A stretch of DNA of 64,000 nt, taken from contig NZ_JODR01000004.1 of NCBI RefSeq assembly GCF_000725885.1, positions 186,001 through 250,000 of the forward strand, read 5' to 3'. The stretch is from Streptomyces albus subsp. albus. Lineage in GTDB: Bacteria > Actinomycetota > Actinomycetes > Streptomycetales > Streptomycetaceae. How positions within the stretch are numbered: the stretch's first letter is position 1; every line of letters starts with the position of its first letter. The position numbers were made by a program, and so were the translations under genes. Below, in pieces: positions 17,417 through 26,170 of the stretch. Under the pieces are notes generated by a model. It was given only the letters and a program-made list of their open reading frames with translations. It was not told where the DNA came from and ran no database searches.

Positions 17417-17704
17417 TCAGTGGGTCTCGGCGCCCCAGTCGCTGCTGGAGCGGGCACGGTGGTCGCGGGCCGTGCGGACACGGTCGCCGAGCGAGGAGGG
17501 AAGCCGGTCCTGCACGGCGTCCGCCGCCTTGGCCGCGGCCTGCCGTCCGCTGAGCGCCGCGGCCTCACCCGCGTTGCGCACCGCCGGGTTCTCCGCGATC
17601 CTCCGCATGCCCTTCCTGAGCTGCTCGTAGCGCTCGCGCCCCGCACGGGCACCGAGTACATAGCCGATGGCCAGACCGGACACGAACGTGAGCCGGTACC
17701 GCAT
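17417..17704 (-). CDS. small YtxH-like membrane protein
   Basis: A 95-residue protein with one N-terminal hydrophobic stretch (RYRLTFVSGLAIGYVLGARAG) followed by a basic, helical tail, a pattern shared with YtxH-like proteins. The glycine-patterned helix suggests a single membrane pass with a cytoplasmic tail. GGGGCAAGCT precedes the ATG. It stands alone between the polymerase gene and tRNA-Asn. Such proteins are common in Streptomyces; the function is unknown. Confidence 0.75.
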   Translation of the reverse strand: MRYRLTFVSGLAIGYVLGARAGRERYEQLRKGMRRIAENPAVRNAGEAAALSGRQAAAKAADAVQDRLPSSLGDRVRTARDHRARSSSDWGAETH

Positions 17705-17890
17705 AGCTTGCCCCTTCTCTCGACGACAGGTCCTTCCTGCGACGCCCCGGCGGCACGGAGCCGACGGGGCGCGTCAAGGGGTACCGCACACGGGCGGCGG
17801 CAATACCGATTTCGGAGCACCCCCTGGCATGCGCTAATGTATTCCCCGTCGCAAGGGAGCGCCCCGGACACCGAGGCGCAACCGGAGCGG

Positions 17891-17963
17891 TCCCGTGTAG
17901 CTCAATCGGCAGAGCAGCCGGCTGTTAACCGGCAGGTTACTGGTTCGAGTCCAGTCGCGGGAG
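17891..17963 (+). tRNA. tRNA-Asn (GTT)
   Basis: Full cloverleaf: acceptor TCCCGTG pairs with CGCGGGA, anticodon loop CTGTTAA with GTT at 17934-17936, T-loop GGTTCGAGTCC, discriminator G. CCA is not encoded. A terminator hairpin follows within ten bases. Confidence 0.97.
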
Positions 17964-17971
17964 CAAGAAGG

Positions 17972-17994
17972 AAAGGGCCCCTTCGGGGCCCTTT
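17972..17994 (+). terminator. terminator of tRNA-Asn
   Basis: AAAGGGCCCC and GGGGCCCTTT pair across a TTC loop, directly followed by a short T-run. Classical intrinsic terminator. Confidence 0.9.
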
Positions 17995-17999
17995 TCGTA

Positions 18000-18293
18000 T
18001 GCCTGGGGCGGTGCCGTACGCCCGGGGCGGTGCGCGGTGGTATGCCGGGGCCGGTGCGCGGTGATGCGGCCGGCGCTGTCCGCGCGGCGAGGGGGCGGCC
18101 GGGGAGGGCGGAGCCGACGGGTGCTTTTCCGCCCTTTTCCGGCGATCTTCGCGGAAGTCGGCGGGAGCGGGAACCGTTCACCCCTTGTCCGGGGTCCTCA
18201 CCTGCGTAGATCTCCCCCGCCGCGGGCGGCAGATCCTATGAACGGTTATGCTGCGGCAGACGGCGCGCACATTCGTGCGCGGCGCGCCGTTAC
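18000..18293. other. spacer between the two tRNA genes
   Basis: No gene is supported in these 294 bases. A TATGCT hexamer at 18247-18252, about 42 bases ahead of the tRNA-Met 5' end, could be its -10 box. Confidence 0.4.
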
Positions 18294-18367
18294 GGGGCGG
18301 TAGCTCAGCCGGTTAGAGCAGCGGACTCATAATCCGTCGGCCGTGGGTTCGAGTCCCACCCGCCCCA
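18294..18367 (+). tRNA. tRNA with CAT anticodon (probably elongator Met)
   Basis: Acceptor GGGGCGG pairs with CCGCCCC, anticodon CAT at 18328-18330 in loop CTCATAA, T-arm GGGTTCGAGTCCC, discriminator A; CCA not encoded. A D-loop with GGTTAGA fits elongator tRNA-Met. A lysidine-modified Ile2 tRNA has the same anticodon and cannot be ruled out by eye. Its 3' half doubles as the left end of the inserted CRISPR-Cas element. Confidence 0.93.
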
Positions 18368-18369
18368 CC
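18334..18369 (+). repeat. left attachment site (tRNA 3' half)
   Basis: These 36 bases, from the anticodon stem to just past the tRNA end, recur at 30016-30051 with 32 matches. Homology continues further: 18370-18388 resembles 30063-30082. Tyrosine integrases commonly use tRNA 3' halves as the core site, and a decayed integrase lies beside the right copy. Confidence 0.75.
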
Positions 18370-18386
18370 CAGCAGAATCGTTCTGG

Positions 18387-18421
18387 CCTGCGGAAACGTT
18401 CCTCCGGAGCGTTTCCGCAGG
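18387..18421. terminator. perfect hairpin between tRNA-Met and CRISPR array 1
   Basis: CCTGCGGAAACG and CGTTTCCGCAGG form 12-base arms; the loop itself contains CTCCGGAG. It lies downstream of the tRNA on one strand and 35 bases beyond the leader-distal repeat of the array on the other, so it can end both transcripts. No T-run follows. Confidence 0.6.
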
Positions 18422-18455
18422 TCTGGACTTGCCCTGCTGGCCCGGCCCGTGGAGG

Positions 18456-18788
18456 GGACCATCCCCGCAGGTGCGGGGAGCACAGGTGTGGCCGGAGTCG
18501 CCGGAGACGCGGATCGGGACCATCCCCGCACGTACGGGGAGCACCCCGTCGCCTTCGACGATCCCCGCACCGCGCTGGGACCATCCCCGCACGTACGGGG
18601 AGCACCCGGTGGTTGCACACCGGGCGGAAGGGGCGCAGGGACCATCCCCGCACGTACGGGGAGCACACCACCGCCAGGAGCACGGGCACACAGCGCGTGG
18701 GGCCATCCCCGCAGGTGCGGGGAGCACGCCCACGTCCATGTCAGGTCATCGACGGCGAGGGGACCATCCCCGCACGTGCGGGGAGCAC
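18456..18788 (-). CRISPR. type I-E CRISPR array, 6 repeats and 5 spacers
   Basis: Six 28-base repeats start at 18456, 18517, 18578, 18639, 18700 and 18761, separated by five spacers of exactly 33 bases. Transcribed from the leader at 18789 towards the tRNA, each repeat starts GTGCTCCCCG and contains a CCCCGC/GCGGGG stem, typical of type I-E in Streptomyces. Variants: the repeats at 18517, 18578 and 18639 share a GTAC centre; those at 18456 and 18700 share another; the one at 18700 has one further change near the 3' end. The spacer at 18545-18577 contains ATCCCCGCAC, a fragment identical to part of the repeat. Confidence 0.97.
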
Positions 18789-18859
18789 ACTCGGTGACCT
18801 GCGGGTTTATCCGTTGCCGGTGGCCGTGGGATTCACTTTCATTGAATGGTGCATACCTC
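18789..18859 (-). promoter_or_regulatory. leader of CRISPR array 1
   Basis: This A/T-richer stretch next to the repeat at 18761 is repeated, in opposite orientation, before array 2 (28225-28294) with roughly 85 percent identity. The last 33 bases, including the start of the repeat, are identical. It should hold the array promoter and the signals for new spacer insertion. Confidence 0.85.
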
Positions 18860-19014
18860 ACCAACAGTTCGAAAGGGACGCGGGGCTGAGTAGTTCCGGT
18901 CCATATTGTCAACTCTCCCCACGACTGCTCCGCGCGTGCGCATACTGCCGGTTGGGGTGGCGTTCGAGCCCGGCGTCATGCGTGTGACGGGGCCGGGAAC
19001 AGCGGAGGTAGGCG

Positions 19015-21912
19015 GTGGGGGAGAAAGTACGGGGGCGGCTCGGTAAGCGGCTGTCCCCGGGGGCGCGCGCGGCGTGGGCCAAGTCGTCCTATGCGGATGA
19101 CGGTTACCTACCCCTCTGGCGGCACATGTCCGACAGCGCTGCCACGGCCGGGCTGCTCTGGGACCGGTGGTTGCCCGAGCAGGTGAAGCGCCTCGTTGCC
19201 CAGGCCCTTCTCGGTGGGTTCGCCGACGCCCGTGCCTTGGCCGTATGGCTCGCCGGGGTGCACGACGTTGGGAAGGCGACGCCGGCGTTCGCCTGTCAGG
19301 TGGAGCCGCTGGCGGAGAAGATGCGCCGGGCGGGTCTGGCGATGCCGACCATGCGTCAGTTCGGGGAGGACCGGCGCATGGCTCCGCACGGGCTTGCCGG
19401 TCAAGAGATCCTGCAGGACTGGCTCGTTCGGGCACATGGCTGGAACCCTCGCCGCGCTGCCCAGTTCGCTGTCGTCGTCGGGGGCCATCACGGCGTTCCG
19501 CCTGATGCCGCGCAGGTGATGGATGTCCGCGCTCATCCCCGTCTGCTGCGCACTCCGGGAGAGAGCGAAGCGCTCTGGGCCGCCGTGCAGACGGAGTTGC
19601 TGGAGGCGTGCGCGGACGACTTCGGCGTACGGGAGCGGCTGGCGGACTGGCGGTCGGTGCGCCTGCCGCAGACGGTCCAGGTCGTGTTGTCCGCGTTGGT
19701 GATCATGGCCGATTGGATCGCGAGCAACCGGGACTTGTTTCCGTACGGCGTGGACGGCACGGACGGCGCGAGTGCGCGTACGGACGAGGAACGGGTGCTG
19801 GCCGCGTGGGAGGGGCTGGGCCTGCCCGGTCCGTGGCAGGCCCAGGAGCCGACCGGCACGCCTGAGGAGTTGTTCGCTTCCCGTTTCGCCTTGCCCGACG
19901 GTGCACGTCCCCATCCCGTGCAGCGGGCCGCCATCGATCTGGCCCGCCGCATGCCGGGCCCCGGCCTCATGATGATCGAGGCCCCGATGGGCCGGGGAAA
20001 GACGGAGGCCGCGCTCGCGGTGGCCGAGATCTTCGCGGCCCGGAGCGGAGCGGGCGGGTGCTTCTTCGCGCTGCCGACGATGGCGACCGGCAATGCGATG
20101 TTCCCCCGGGTCCTGGACTGGTTGGAGCGCTTGCCCGATGCCCAGGGCCAGCGGCTGACCGTGGGCCTGGTGCACTCGAAGGCCGCGTTGAACGAGGAGT
20201 ACCAGGAGCTGCGCAGCCGGGGGCGTCAGCAGATCGCGGCAGTGGATATGGACGGCGACGCGGGCATTCCCCGACCTGGCTCCGAGAAACGGGAGGCTCC
20301 GGCGGGGCTGGTGGCGCACCAGTGGTTGAGCGGCCGGAAGAAGGCCATGCTCTCGTCGTCCGTGGTCGGCACCATCGATCAGCTCCTCTTCGCCGGGCTG
20401 AAGAGCCGGCACCTGGCGCTGCGGCATCTTTCCGTGGCCGGGAAGGTCGTGGTGATCGACGAGGCGCACGCCTTCGACGCGTACATGAATGAGTACCTCG
20501 ACCGGGTGCTGTCCTGGCTCGGCGCGTACCGGGTGCCGGTGGTGGTGCTGTCGGCAACGCTGCCGGCGGAGCGGCGCCGTGCGCTGGCGGAGGCGTATGC
20601 GGGACGGGCACAGAGGGCTGTCGGATTCGCGTCCGTCGCGGAAGCGGAGGACTACCCGCTGCTGACGGCCGTTTCTCCGGGTCACGGTCCGGTGCAGGAC
20701 GCCCCCGGAGATTCGGGCGGCGGTGCGCGCGTCCGTGTGGAGCGCATGGCCGACGACGAGGCAGCCCTCGCGGACCGGCTGGAAGAACTCGACGACGGTT
20801 GTGTGCTGGTCATCCGCAATACCGTTCCGCGCGTGCTGGAGACGGCGCGGGTCCTGCGGGAGCGGTTCGGGGACGACACGGTCACCGTCGCGCACGCGCG
20901 GTTCGTCGATCTGGACCGTGCGGCCAAGGACAAGGCGCTTGTCGACCGGTACGGTCCCAAGTCCACGTCCCGGCCGAAGCGGCACATCGTGGTGGCGAGC
21001 CAAGTCGCGGAGCAGTCGCTCGATGTGGATTTCGACCTGCTGGTGACGGACCTCGCTCCTGTCGACCTGATACTCCAGCGGATGGGACGCCTGCACCGTC
21101 ATGCGCGCACGGGCCGCCCGGCCCGTCTGCGCGCCCCGCGCACCCTGGTCACCGGGGTCGAGTGGGGAGCCGCTGGGGTCCCGGAACCGGTATCCGGCTC
21201 GCAGGCCGTCTACGGGCGGCATGCGCTGCTCCGCTCGCTCGCGGTCCTGACTCCGCATTTGGACGCACCCGAGAGCCGCCCGGTACGCATCCCCGAGGAC
21301 ATCAGCCCTCTCGTCCAGACCGCCTACGGCGACGAGGAAGTCGGCCCCGCCGGCTGGGCTCCCGCTCTGGCGGAGGCGCGGCGCGCGCACGAGACCGAGC
21401 GTGCGAAGAAGAAACGAGGCGCGTCGGTATTCCGGATCGGGGAGGTCAAGAGCCCTGGGAGCCCCCTGATCGGGTGGCTCGCGGCGGGTGTCGGGGACGC
21501 GGACGACACCCGTGCCGGACGGGCCCAGGTGCGGGACAGCGAGGAGAGCCTGGAAGTCCTTGTCGTGCAGGAGCACGAGGGCGGCCGGCTCACGACGCTG
21601 CCCTGGCTCGGCAAGGGGCGTGGGGGCTTGGACCTGCCGCGTGACGCGGTGCCGACCGAGCGCGCCGCGCGTGCTGCGGCAGCATCCGCGCTTCGGCTCC
21701 CGGCCCGGCTCTCGAAGCCATGGGTGATCGATCAAGTGATCAAGGAGCTGGAGCAGTTCTACGTGGACGCGTGGCAGGCCAAAGAGAGCCATTGGCTCGC
21801 CGGTGAGCTCATTCTTCCTGTTCAGGCGGATTGTCAGACCCGCCTGGCAGGCTTGGTTCTCCGCTATTCCCAGGACGACGGGCTTGAGGTACTGCGTGAA
21901 ACCGAAGGATGA
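19015..21912 (+). CDS. cas3: CRISPR-associated helicase/nuclease Cas3 (type I-E)
   Basis: A 965-residue Cas3 that is recruited by Cascade to unwind and cut target DNA. The N-terminal HD nuclease domain shows VHDVGKA (His83, Asp84), a later His in APHGLAG and GGHHGVPP. The superfamily 2 helicase domain shows Walker A PMGRGKTE (Lys329), DEAH at 482-485 (VIDEAHAFD), SATLP at about 513 and a motif VI region QRMGRLHRH. All key residues appear intact and the length is normal. GGAGG precedes the GTG at 19015. It is first in the cas operon; cas8e starts five bases after its stop. It is the first gene beyond the array 1 leader. Confidence 0.97.
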   Translation: MGEKVRGRLGKRLSPGARAAWAKSSYADDGYLPLWRHMSDSAATAGLLWDRWLPEQVKRLVAQALLGGFADARALAVWLAGVHDVGKATPAFACQVEPLAEKMRRAGLAMPTMRQFGEDRRMAPHGLAGQEILQDWLVRAHGWNPRRAAQFAVVVGGHHGVPPDAAQVMDVRAHPRLLRTPGESEALWAAVQTELLEACADDFGVRERLADWRSVRLPQTVQVVLSALVIMADWIASNRDLFPYGVDGTDGASARTDEERVLAAWEGLGLPGPWQAQEPTGTPEELFASRFALPDGARPHPVQRAAIDLARRMPGPGLMMIEAPMGRGKTEAALAVAEIFAARSGAGGCFFALPTMATGNAMFPRVLDWLERLPDAQGQRLTVGLVHSKAALNEEYQELRSRGRQQIAAVDMDGDAGIPRPGSEKREAPAGLVAHQWLSGRKKAMLSSSVVGTIDQLLFAGLKSRHLALRHLSVAGKVVVIDEAHAFDAYMNEYLDRVLSWLGAYRVPVVVLSATLPAERRRALAEAYAGRAQRAVGFASVAEAEDYPLLTAVSPGHGPVQDAPGDSGGGARVRVERMADDEAALADRLEELDDGCVLVIRNTVPRVLETARVLRERFGDDTVTVAHARFVDLDRAAKDKALVDRYGPKSTSRPKRHIVVASQVAEQSLDVDFDLLVTDLAPVDLILQRMGRLHRHARTGRPARLRAPRTLVTGVEWGAAGVPEPVSGSQAVYGRHALLRSLAVLTPHLDAPESRPVRIPEDISPLVQTAYGDEEVGPAGWAPALAEARRAHETERAKKKRGASVFRIGEVKSPGSPLIGWLAAGVGDADDTRAGRAQVRDSEESLEVLVVQEHEGGRLTTLPWLGKGRGGLDLPRDAVPTERAARAAAASALRLPARLSKPWVIDQVIKELEQFYVDAWQAKESHWLAGELILPVQADCQTRLAGLVLRYSQDDGLEVLRETEG

Positions 21913-21916
21913 GCGC

Positions 21917-23563
21917 GTGAGCCACGTAGACGCGGACGCCGCGTCGTTCGACCTGACGTGCCGGCCGTGGGTTCCCGTGCAGATGCTGGACGGGCGCGAG
22001 CACTTGCTGTCGCTGCGCGAGGTGTTCGAGCAGGCGGACGGGATCCGCCGCCTTGCCGGGGACATCGCCACGCAGGACTTCGCCCTGACACGGCTGCTGT
22101 TGGCGATACTGCACGACGCGCTCGAAGGGCCGCGTGATGTCGACGAGTGGGCTGAACTCTGGGAGGCGGAGCAGCCGTTCGGCCCGATCGACGGCTATCT
22201 GGACGAACACCGTCAGCGGTTCGATCTCCTCCATCCGAAGACGCCTTTCTTCCAGACGCCTGGACTGCGCACCGCGAAGGGCGAGGTGTTCTCCCTCGAC
22301 CGGATCACCGCCGATGTCCCGAACGGCGTGCGCTTCTTCACGATGCGCGCCCTGGGGGCTGAGCGGCTCTCCTTCGCCGAGGCGGCGCGCTGGGTAGTGC
22401 ACGCCCAGACGTACGACACCTCGGGCATCAAGACGGGGGTGGAAGGCGACCCGAGAGCGAAGAACGGAAAGGTGTACCCGCAGGGCGTCGCCTGGAGCGG
22501 CAGCCTCGGCGGCGTGCTCGCCGAAGGCGGCACACTGCGCAGGACGCTGCTGCTGAACCTGGTGGCAGCCGAAGCCGATGTCGTCACCGTCTCGGACGAG
22601 GACAAGCCCGCGTGGTGCCGTCCGGTCCCCGAGCCCGGCCCCGCGAAGGACGTGGCGGAGCGTCCGTACGGCCCCTGTGACTTGTACACGTGGCAGTCGC
22701 GCCGCCTGCTGCTGCACCACGACGAGGACTGCGTACACGCCGTCGTCCTCACCTACGGTGACCCGCTCACGCCCCAGAACCGGCACAAGGCCGAGCCGAT
22801 GACCGGTTGGCGGCGCAGCAAACCGCAGGAGAAGAAGCTCGGTCAGCCGCTGGTGTACATGCCCCGCGAGCACGACCCGGCGCGGTCTGCCTGGCGCGGT
22901 CTGGCCTCGCTCCTCGCTCCTCGCGCTCTGAGCACCGCCTCCGCGAGAGATGCGGCGAACGAGCTGCGCCCCGGTGTCGTCCATTGGCTCGCCCAGCTCA
23001 TGGTCGACGGAGTCCTGCCGCAGGAGACCCTGATCCGGCTGCGTACGTACGGCGTCAAGTACGGAACGCAGCAATCGGTGATCGACGAAGTCACGGACGA
23101 TTCCGTCGCCATGGCCGTCGTGCTCCTCCACGAGGACGACTCGGCTCTGGGCCGGACCGCCCTCGACGCCGTCGGGGACGCCGATGCGAGTGTCCGTGCG
23201 CTCGGCGACCTCGCCCGCGACCTGGCGCTGGCAGCGGGCAGCGACCCCGGCACGCGCCAGGACTCGGCCCGTGAAGCGGGCTATGACGCCCTGGACACGG
23301 CCTTCCGCGACTGGCTGAGCCGGATCCGTCCGGGCGACGAACCCGAGCGGATCCGTACCGAGTGGCAGCGGACGGTGCGCCGGATCGTCAAGGACTCGGC
23401 CGGGGTTCTGATCTCTGCCGCAGGCGAAGCCGCCTGGGCGGGCCGGACCGTCGCCACCAAGCACGGCGAACGGCACTACGACGCCGCTCTCGCCGACCGC
23501 CTCTTCCGGATCCGACTGCGCAAGGCCCTCCCCCTCGCTCACGACTCCGAGGACCCCTCATGA
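21917..23563 (+). CDS. casA: Cascade large subunit Cas8e (Cse1/CasA)
   Basis: A 548-residue Cas8e, the Cascade subunit that recognises the PAM and helps recruit Cas3. The start SFDLTCRPWVPVQMLDG and the segment FDLLHPKTPFFQTPGL are typical of Cse1. The C-terminal third is predicted helical (four-helix bundle). The GTG at 21917 is used rather than upstream starts because AAGGA lies just ahead and upstream sequence belongs to cas3. Its stop overlaps the cse2 start as ATGA, the coupling pattern expected in this operon. Confidence 0.95.
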   Translation: MSHVDADAASFDLTCRPWVPVQMLDGREHLLSLREVFEQADGIRRLAGDIATQDFALTRLLLAILHDALEGPRDVDEWAELWEAEQPFGPIDGYLDEHRQRFDLLHPKTPFFQTPGLRTAKGEVFSLDRITADVPNGVRFFTMRALGAERLSFAEAARWVVHAQTYDTSGIKTGVEGDPRAKNGKVYPQGVAWSGSLGGVLAEGGTLRRTLLLNLVAAEADVVTVSDEDKPAWCRPVPEPGPAKDVAERPYGPCDLYTWQSRRLLLHHDEDCVHAVVLTYGDPLTPQNRHKAEPMTGWRRSKPQEKKLGQPLVYMPREHDPARSAWRGLASLLAPRALSTASARDAANELRPGVVHWLAQLMVDGVLPQETLIRLRTYGVKYGTQQSVIDEVTDDSVAMAVVLLHEDDSALGRTALDAVGDADASVRALGDLARDLALAAGSDPGTRQDSAREAGYDALDTAFRDWLSRIRPGDEPERIRTEWQRTVRRIVKDSAGVLISAAGEAAWAGRTVATKHGERHYDAALADRLFRIRLRKALPLAHDSEDPS

Positions 23564-24225
23564 CAGCTTCCGCAGCCTCGACAACCCCTTCGCGCCGTGG
23601 CCTGGAGGTGATCGGCGAACTCGTGCTGGCGGAAGTGTCCCGGTTGCAGGAGGGTTACCGTCGCGACCGCTCTGCGGCCGTCAGCAGCCTCGCGCGACTG
23701 CGCCGGGGCGCGGGCCGCGCGCCCATGAGCACTCCCGATCTGTGGGGCCTGATCGACCTCGCCCCGCTCCACGACGCCGACTGCATGCGCGGCGAGGAGG
23801 CCATGGAGCACGCCCAGAACGCGGTGTTCGCGACCCTGGCTCTCTACGCCCTGCATCAGCAGTCCCGCAGCGACGGCATGCACACCAACAGTCGCGCCGG
23901 TGAACTAGGCCGCGCTGTACGGCGGTTGATGCCCGCCGGGCAGCTTGACGAACCGATCCGTAAACGCTTCGTACGGACCGGCGCAGCCACCGACTTCGTC
24001 ACCCTCACGGTGCGCCTACGCGAACTGGTCAGCCTGCTGCGCCGCGACGGCATCCCGCTCGACTACGCGCTGCTGGCCGAGCAGTTGTACCGCTGGCAGC
24101 GCCCCGGAGGCCGCCAGGCCGTACGCCGGTCATGGGGCCTCTCGTTCCACGCCGCCCAGCCTCGTCCGGGTGACGGCGACAGCACCGACTCTTCGCAGAA
24201 CCCCCCGGAGGACAACGCCCAGTGA
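23560..24225 (+). CDS. casB: Cascade small subunit Cse2 (Cas11, CasB)
   Basis: A 221-residue Cse2/Cas11, the helical small subunit present in two copies along the Cascade belly, where it stabilises the R-loop. The central LARLRRGAGRAPMSTPDLWGLI and the HQQSRSDGMH segment fit the family. An acidic disordered tail (GDGDSTDSSQNPPEDN) ends the protein. Start and stop overlap the neighbouring genes: ATGA with cas8e and four bases (GTGA) with cas7e, indicating tight translational coupling. Confidence 0.93.
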   Translation: MTASAASTTPSRRGLEVIGELVLAEVSRLQEGYRRDRSAAVSSLARLRRGAGRAPMSTPDLWGLIDLAPLHDADCMRGEEAMEHAQNAVFATLALYALHQQSRSDGMHTNSRAGELGRAVRRLMPAGQLDEPIRKRFVRTGAATDFVTLTVRLRELVSLLRRDGIPLDYALLAEQLYRWQRPGGRQAVRRSWGLSFHAAQPRPGDGDSTDSSQNPPEDNAQ

Positions 24226-25547
24226 ACAGCCGCCGCCTCATCCTCGACGTGCACGCCTTGCAGAACGTCCCTCCGAGCAACCTCAACCGGGACGACACCG
24301 GCGCGCCCAAAACCGCCGTCTACGGCGGAGCCGTGCGCGCCCGCGTCTCCAGCCAGGCGTGGAAGCGGGCTACCCGCACCTACTTCGGGAACGTGCTGGA
24401 CCCGAGCGAGCTGGGAGTGCGCACCAAGCGCGTGGCCGAGCTCCTCGCCGGCCGGATCACCCGGCTCGATTCGTCCATCGACGAGCGGGCGGCCTGGAAG
24501 CTCGCGGTGGCCGCACTGAAGGCCGCGGGGATCAAGGAGATCAAGCCGCCGCAGCGCAAGGCGGACGAGGCCAAGAAGAACGGTGGTCCGGAACCCGCGC
24601 CGGAGTCCGAGTACCTGCTGTTCCTCAGTTCGCACCAGGTCGGCGCGCTGGCGGAACTCGCGGTCGAGGGCGCAACGGACATCGATGCCTTCCTCAAGGT
24701 CAAGGAGAACAAGGCGCGGGCCAAGAAGGCGGCAGACAGCCGGCACTCCATCGACGTCGCCCTGTTCGGGCGAATGATCGCGGACTCCGCCGACCTCAAC
24801 GTGGACGCCGCCACACAGGTCGCGCACGCCCTCAGCGTCCACCAGGTCGCGAACGAGTCCGACTACTACACAGCCGTCGACGACGAAAACCGGGAGGAGG
24901 AGACCGGCGCCGGCATGATCGGCACCGTCGACTTCAACTCCGCCACCCTCTACCGCTACGCAGCAGTCGACATCAATCTGCTGGAGAAGAACCTCGGGCA
25001 GTCCCTCGACGAGAGCGACTCCCCCGCCACGCCGGTCCGCCGCGCCGTCGAAGCCTTCCTCGACGGCTTCGTCTCCTCCCTGCCCAGCGGAAAGATCAAC
25101 ACCTTCGGCAATCACACCCTCCCGGACGCGGTCATCGTGAAGCTGCGCACCACCCGGCCGATCAGCTTCGTCTCCGCCTTCGAGGAACCGGTCACCGCCG
25201 ACCGCGAGTCAGCGGGGGGCCACATGCGCGGCGCCGCCGAGCGGCTCGCCGCGTACATCCCCCGGATCGAAGCAGCTTACGGCGACGAGGATTCCACCCG
25301 GACCTGGGTGCTGCACGTCGCACCGGCGGTGGAGAAGCTGGCCGGTCTCGGCACCGAGGCCCCCAGCTTGAAGAAGCTTGTGGCCGCCGTCGGCGCGGCC
25401 GTCGCCGAGAAGCTGGACGAGCTGCCGGAGCGGCGCGGATCATCAGCGTGCTCACCCTGCTGCTCGCCGGACCGCTCCAGTCCTGGGGCTCCTCCGCCCG
25501 CTTCGCCCGCCGCACCACCGAGAACGCCCCCACCAAAAGCGGCGTGA
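24222..25547 (+). CDS. casC: Cascade backbone subunit Cas7e with read-through tail
   Basis: Cas7e forms the six-copy backbone that holds the crRNA. The start NSRRLILDVHALQNVPPSNLNRDDTGAPK and the GRMIADSADLNVDAATQVAHALSVH segment are strongly family-like. The reading frame is 441 codons, but only the first 407 look like Cas7e; the last 34 (from SSACSPCCSP) are Pro/Ser/Cys-rich and overlap the start of cas5e by 100 bases. At 25442-25445 the sequence reads ATCA where an ATGA stop-start overlap is expected. One G-to-C change at 25444 would explain loss of the stop. The backbone domain itself is complete; whether the tail disturbs assembly is unknown. Confidence 0.92.
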   Translation: MNSRRLILDVHALQNVPPSNLNRDDTGAPKTAVYGGAVRARVSSQAWKRATRTYFGNVLDPSELGVRTKRVAELLAGRITRLDSSIDERAAWKLAVAALKAAGIKEIKPPQRKADEAKKNGGPEPAPESEYLLFLSSHQVGALAELAVEGATDIDAFLKVKENKARAKKAADSRHSIDVALFGRMIADSADLNVDAATQVAHALSVHQVANESDYYTAVDDENREEETGAGMIGTVDFNSATLYRYAAVDINLLEKNLGQSLDESDSPATPVRRAVEAFLDGFVSSLPSGKINTFGNHTLPDAVIVKLRTTRPISFVSAFEEPVTADRESAGGHMRGAAERLAAYIPRIEAAYGDEDSTRTWVLHVAPAVEKLAGLGTEAPSLKKLVAAVGAAVAEKLDELPERRGSSACSPCCSPDRSSPGAPPPASPAAPPRTPPPKAA

Positions 25548-26170
25548 TCGGTCTCCTCGCAGCGGCCCAGGGCATACACCGGGATGACGAGGAGGGGCTC
25601 GCTCGTCTGGCGAGCCTCCGGTTCGGCGTGCGCATCGACCAACCCGGCACCCGGCTGCGTGACTTCCAGACCGCGCACCATGCCGACACGGACGAGCCCG
25701 CGCCGGTGTCCGAACGCTTCTACCTCTGCGACGCGGTGTTCCTCGCCGCTGTGGAAGGCCCGCACGAGCAGCTCACCGAACTGCACACGGCCCTGTGCCG
25801 CCCCGAGTTCCTGCCGTATCTCGGCCGCCGTTCGTGCCCGCCGGCCGAGCGGATCCCGCGCGAGGTGCACGCCGACACACGCCTGGAGGATGTCCTGCGC
25901 TCCACCCCCTGGCTCGCCTCCTCATGGCACCGGGAGCGCACGTGGTCCAGGCAGGAGTCCGTGGACCTGGCCATCCTTGTCGAGAGTGCCGGCAAGGAGC
26001 AGGCGGCCAAGGGCGACACCGTGCGCGACCAGCCGCTCAGCTACGACCCCCGGCATCGGCGCTACGCCCTGCGCACCGTGCACGCCACGTCGACCACCAT
26101 CCCCCATCCGCAGGCGAAGACCGACCACGATCCGGTCAGCCATCTCGGGGAAGCCCTCGGAGAAGCCTGA
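25448..26170 (+). CDS. casD: Cascade subunit Cas5e (start codon altered)
   Basis: A 240-residue Cas5e, which caps the 5' handle end of the crRNA in Cascade. LTLLLAGPLQSWGSSARFARRTTENAPTKSG contains the family hallmark GPLQSWG followed by the RRTT and PTKSG motifs. The expected start is ATG-AGC-GTG, but ATG is replaced by ATC at 25442; the first usable start is the GTG at 25448, two codons later. The ribosome site GGAG (25427-25430) is well spaced for the lost ATG and 17 bases from the GTG, so expression may be reduced. The stop overlaps cas6e (TGATG). Confidence 0.92.
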   Translation: MLTLLLAGPLQSWGSSARFARRTTENAPTKSGVIGLLAAAQGIHRDDEEGLARLASLRFGVRIDQPGTRLRDFQTAHHADTDEPAPVSERFYLCDAVFLAAVEGPHEQLTELHTALCRPEFLPYLGRRSCPPAERIPREVHADTRLEDVLRSTPWLASSWHRERTWSRQESVDLAILVESAGKEQAAKGDTVRDQPLSYDPRHRRYALRTVHATSTTIPHPQAKTDHDPVSHLGEALGEA

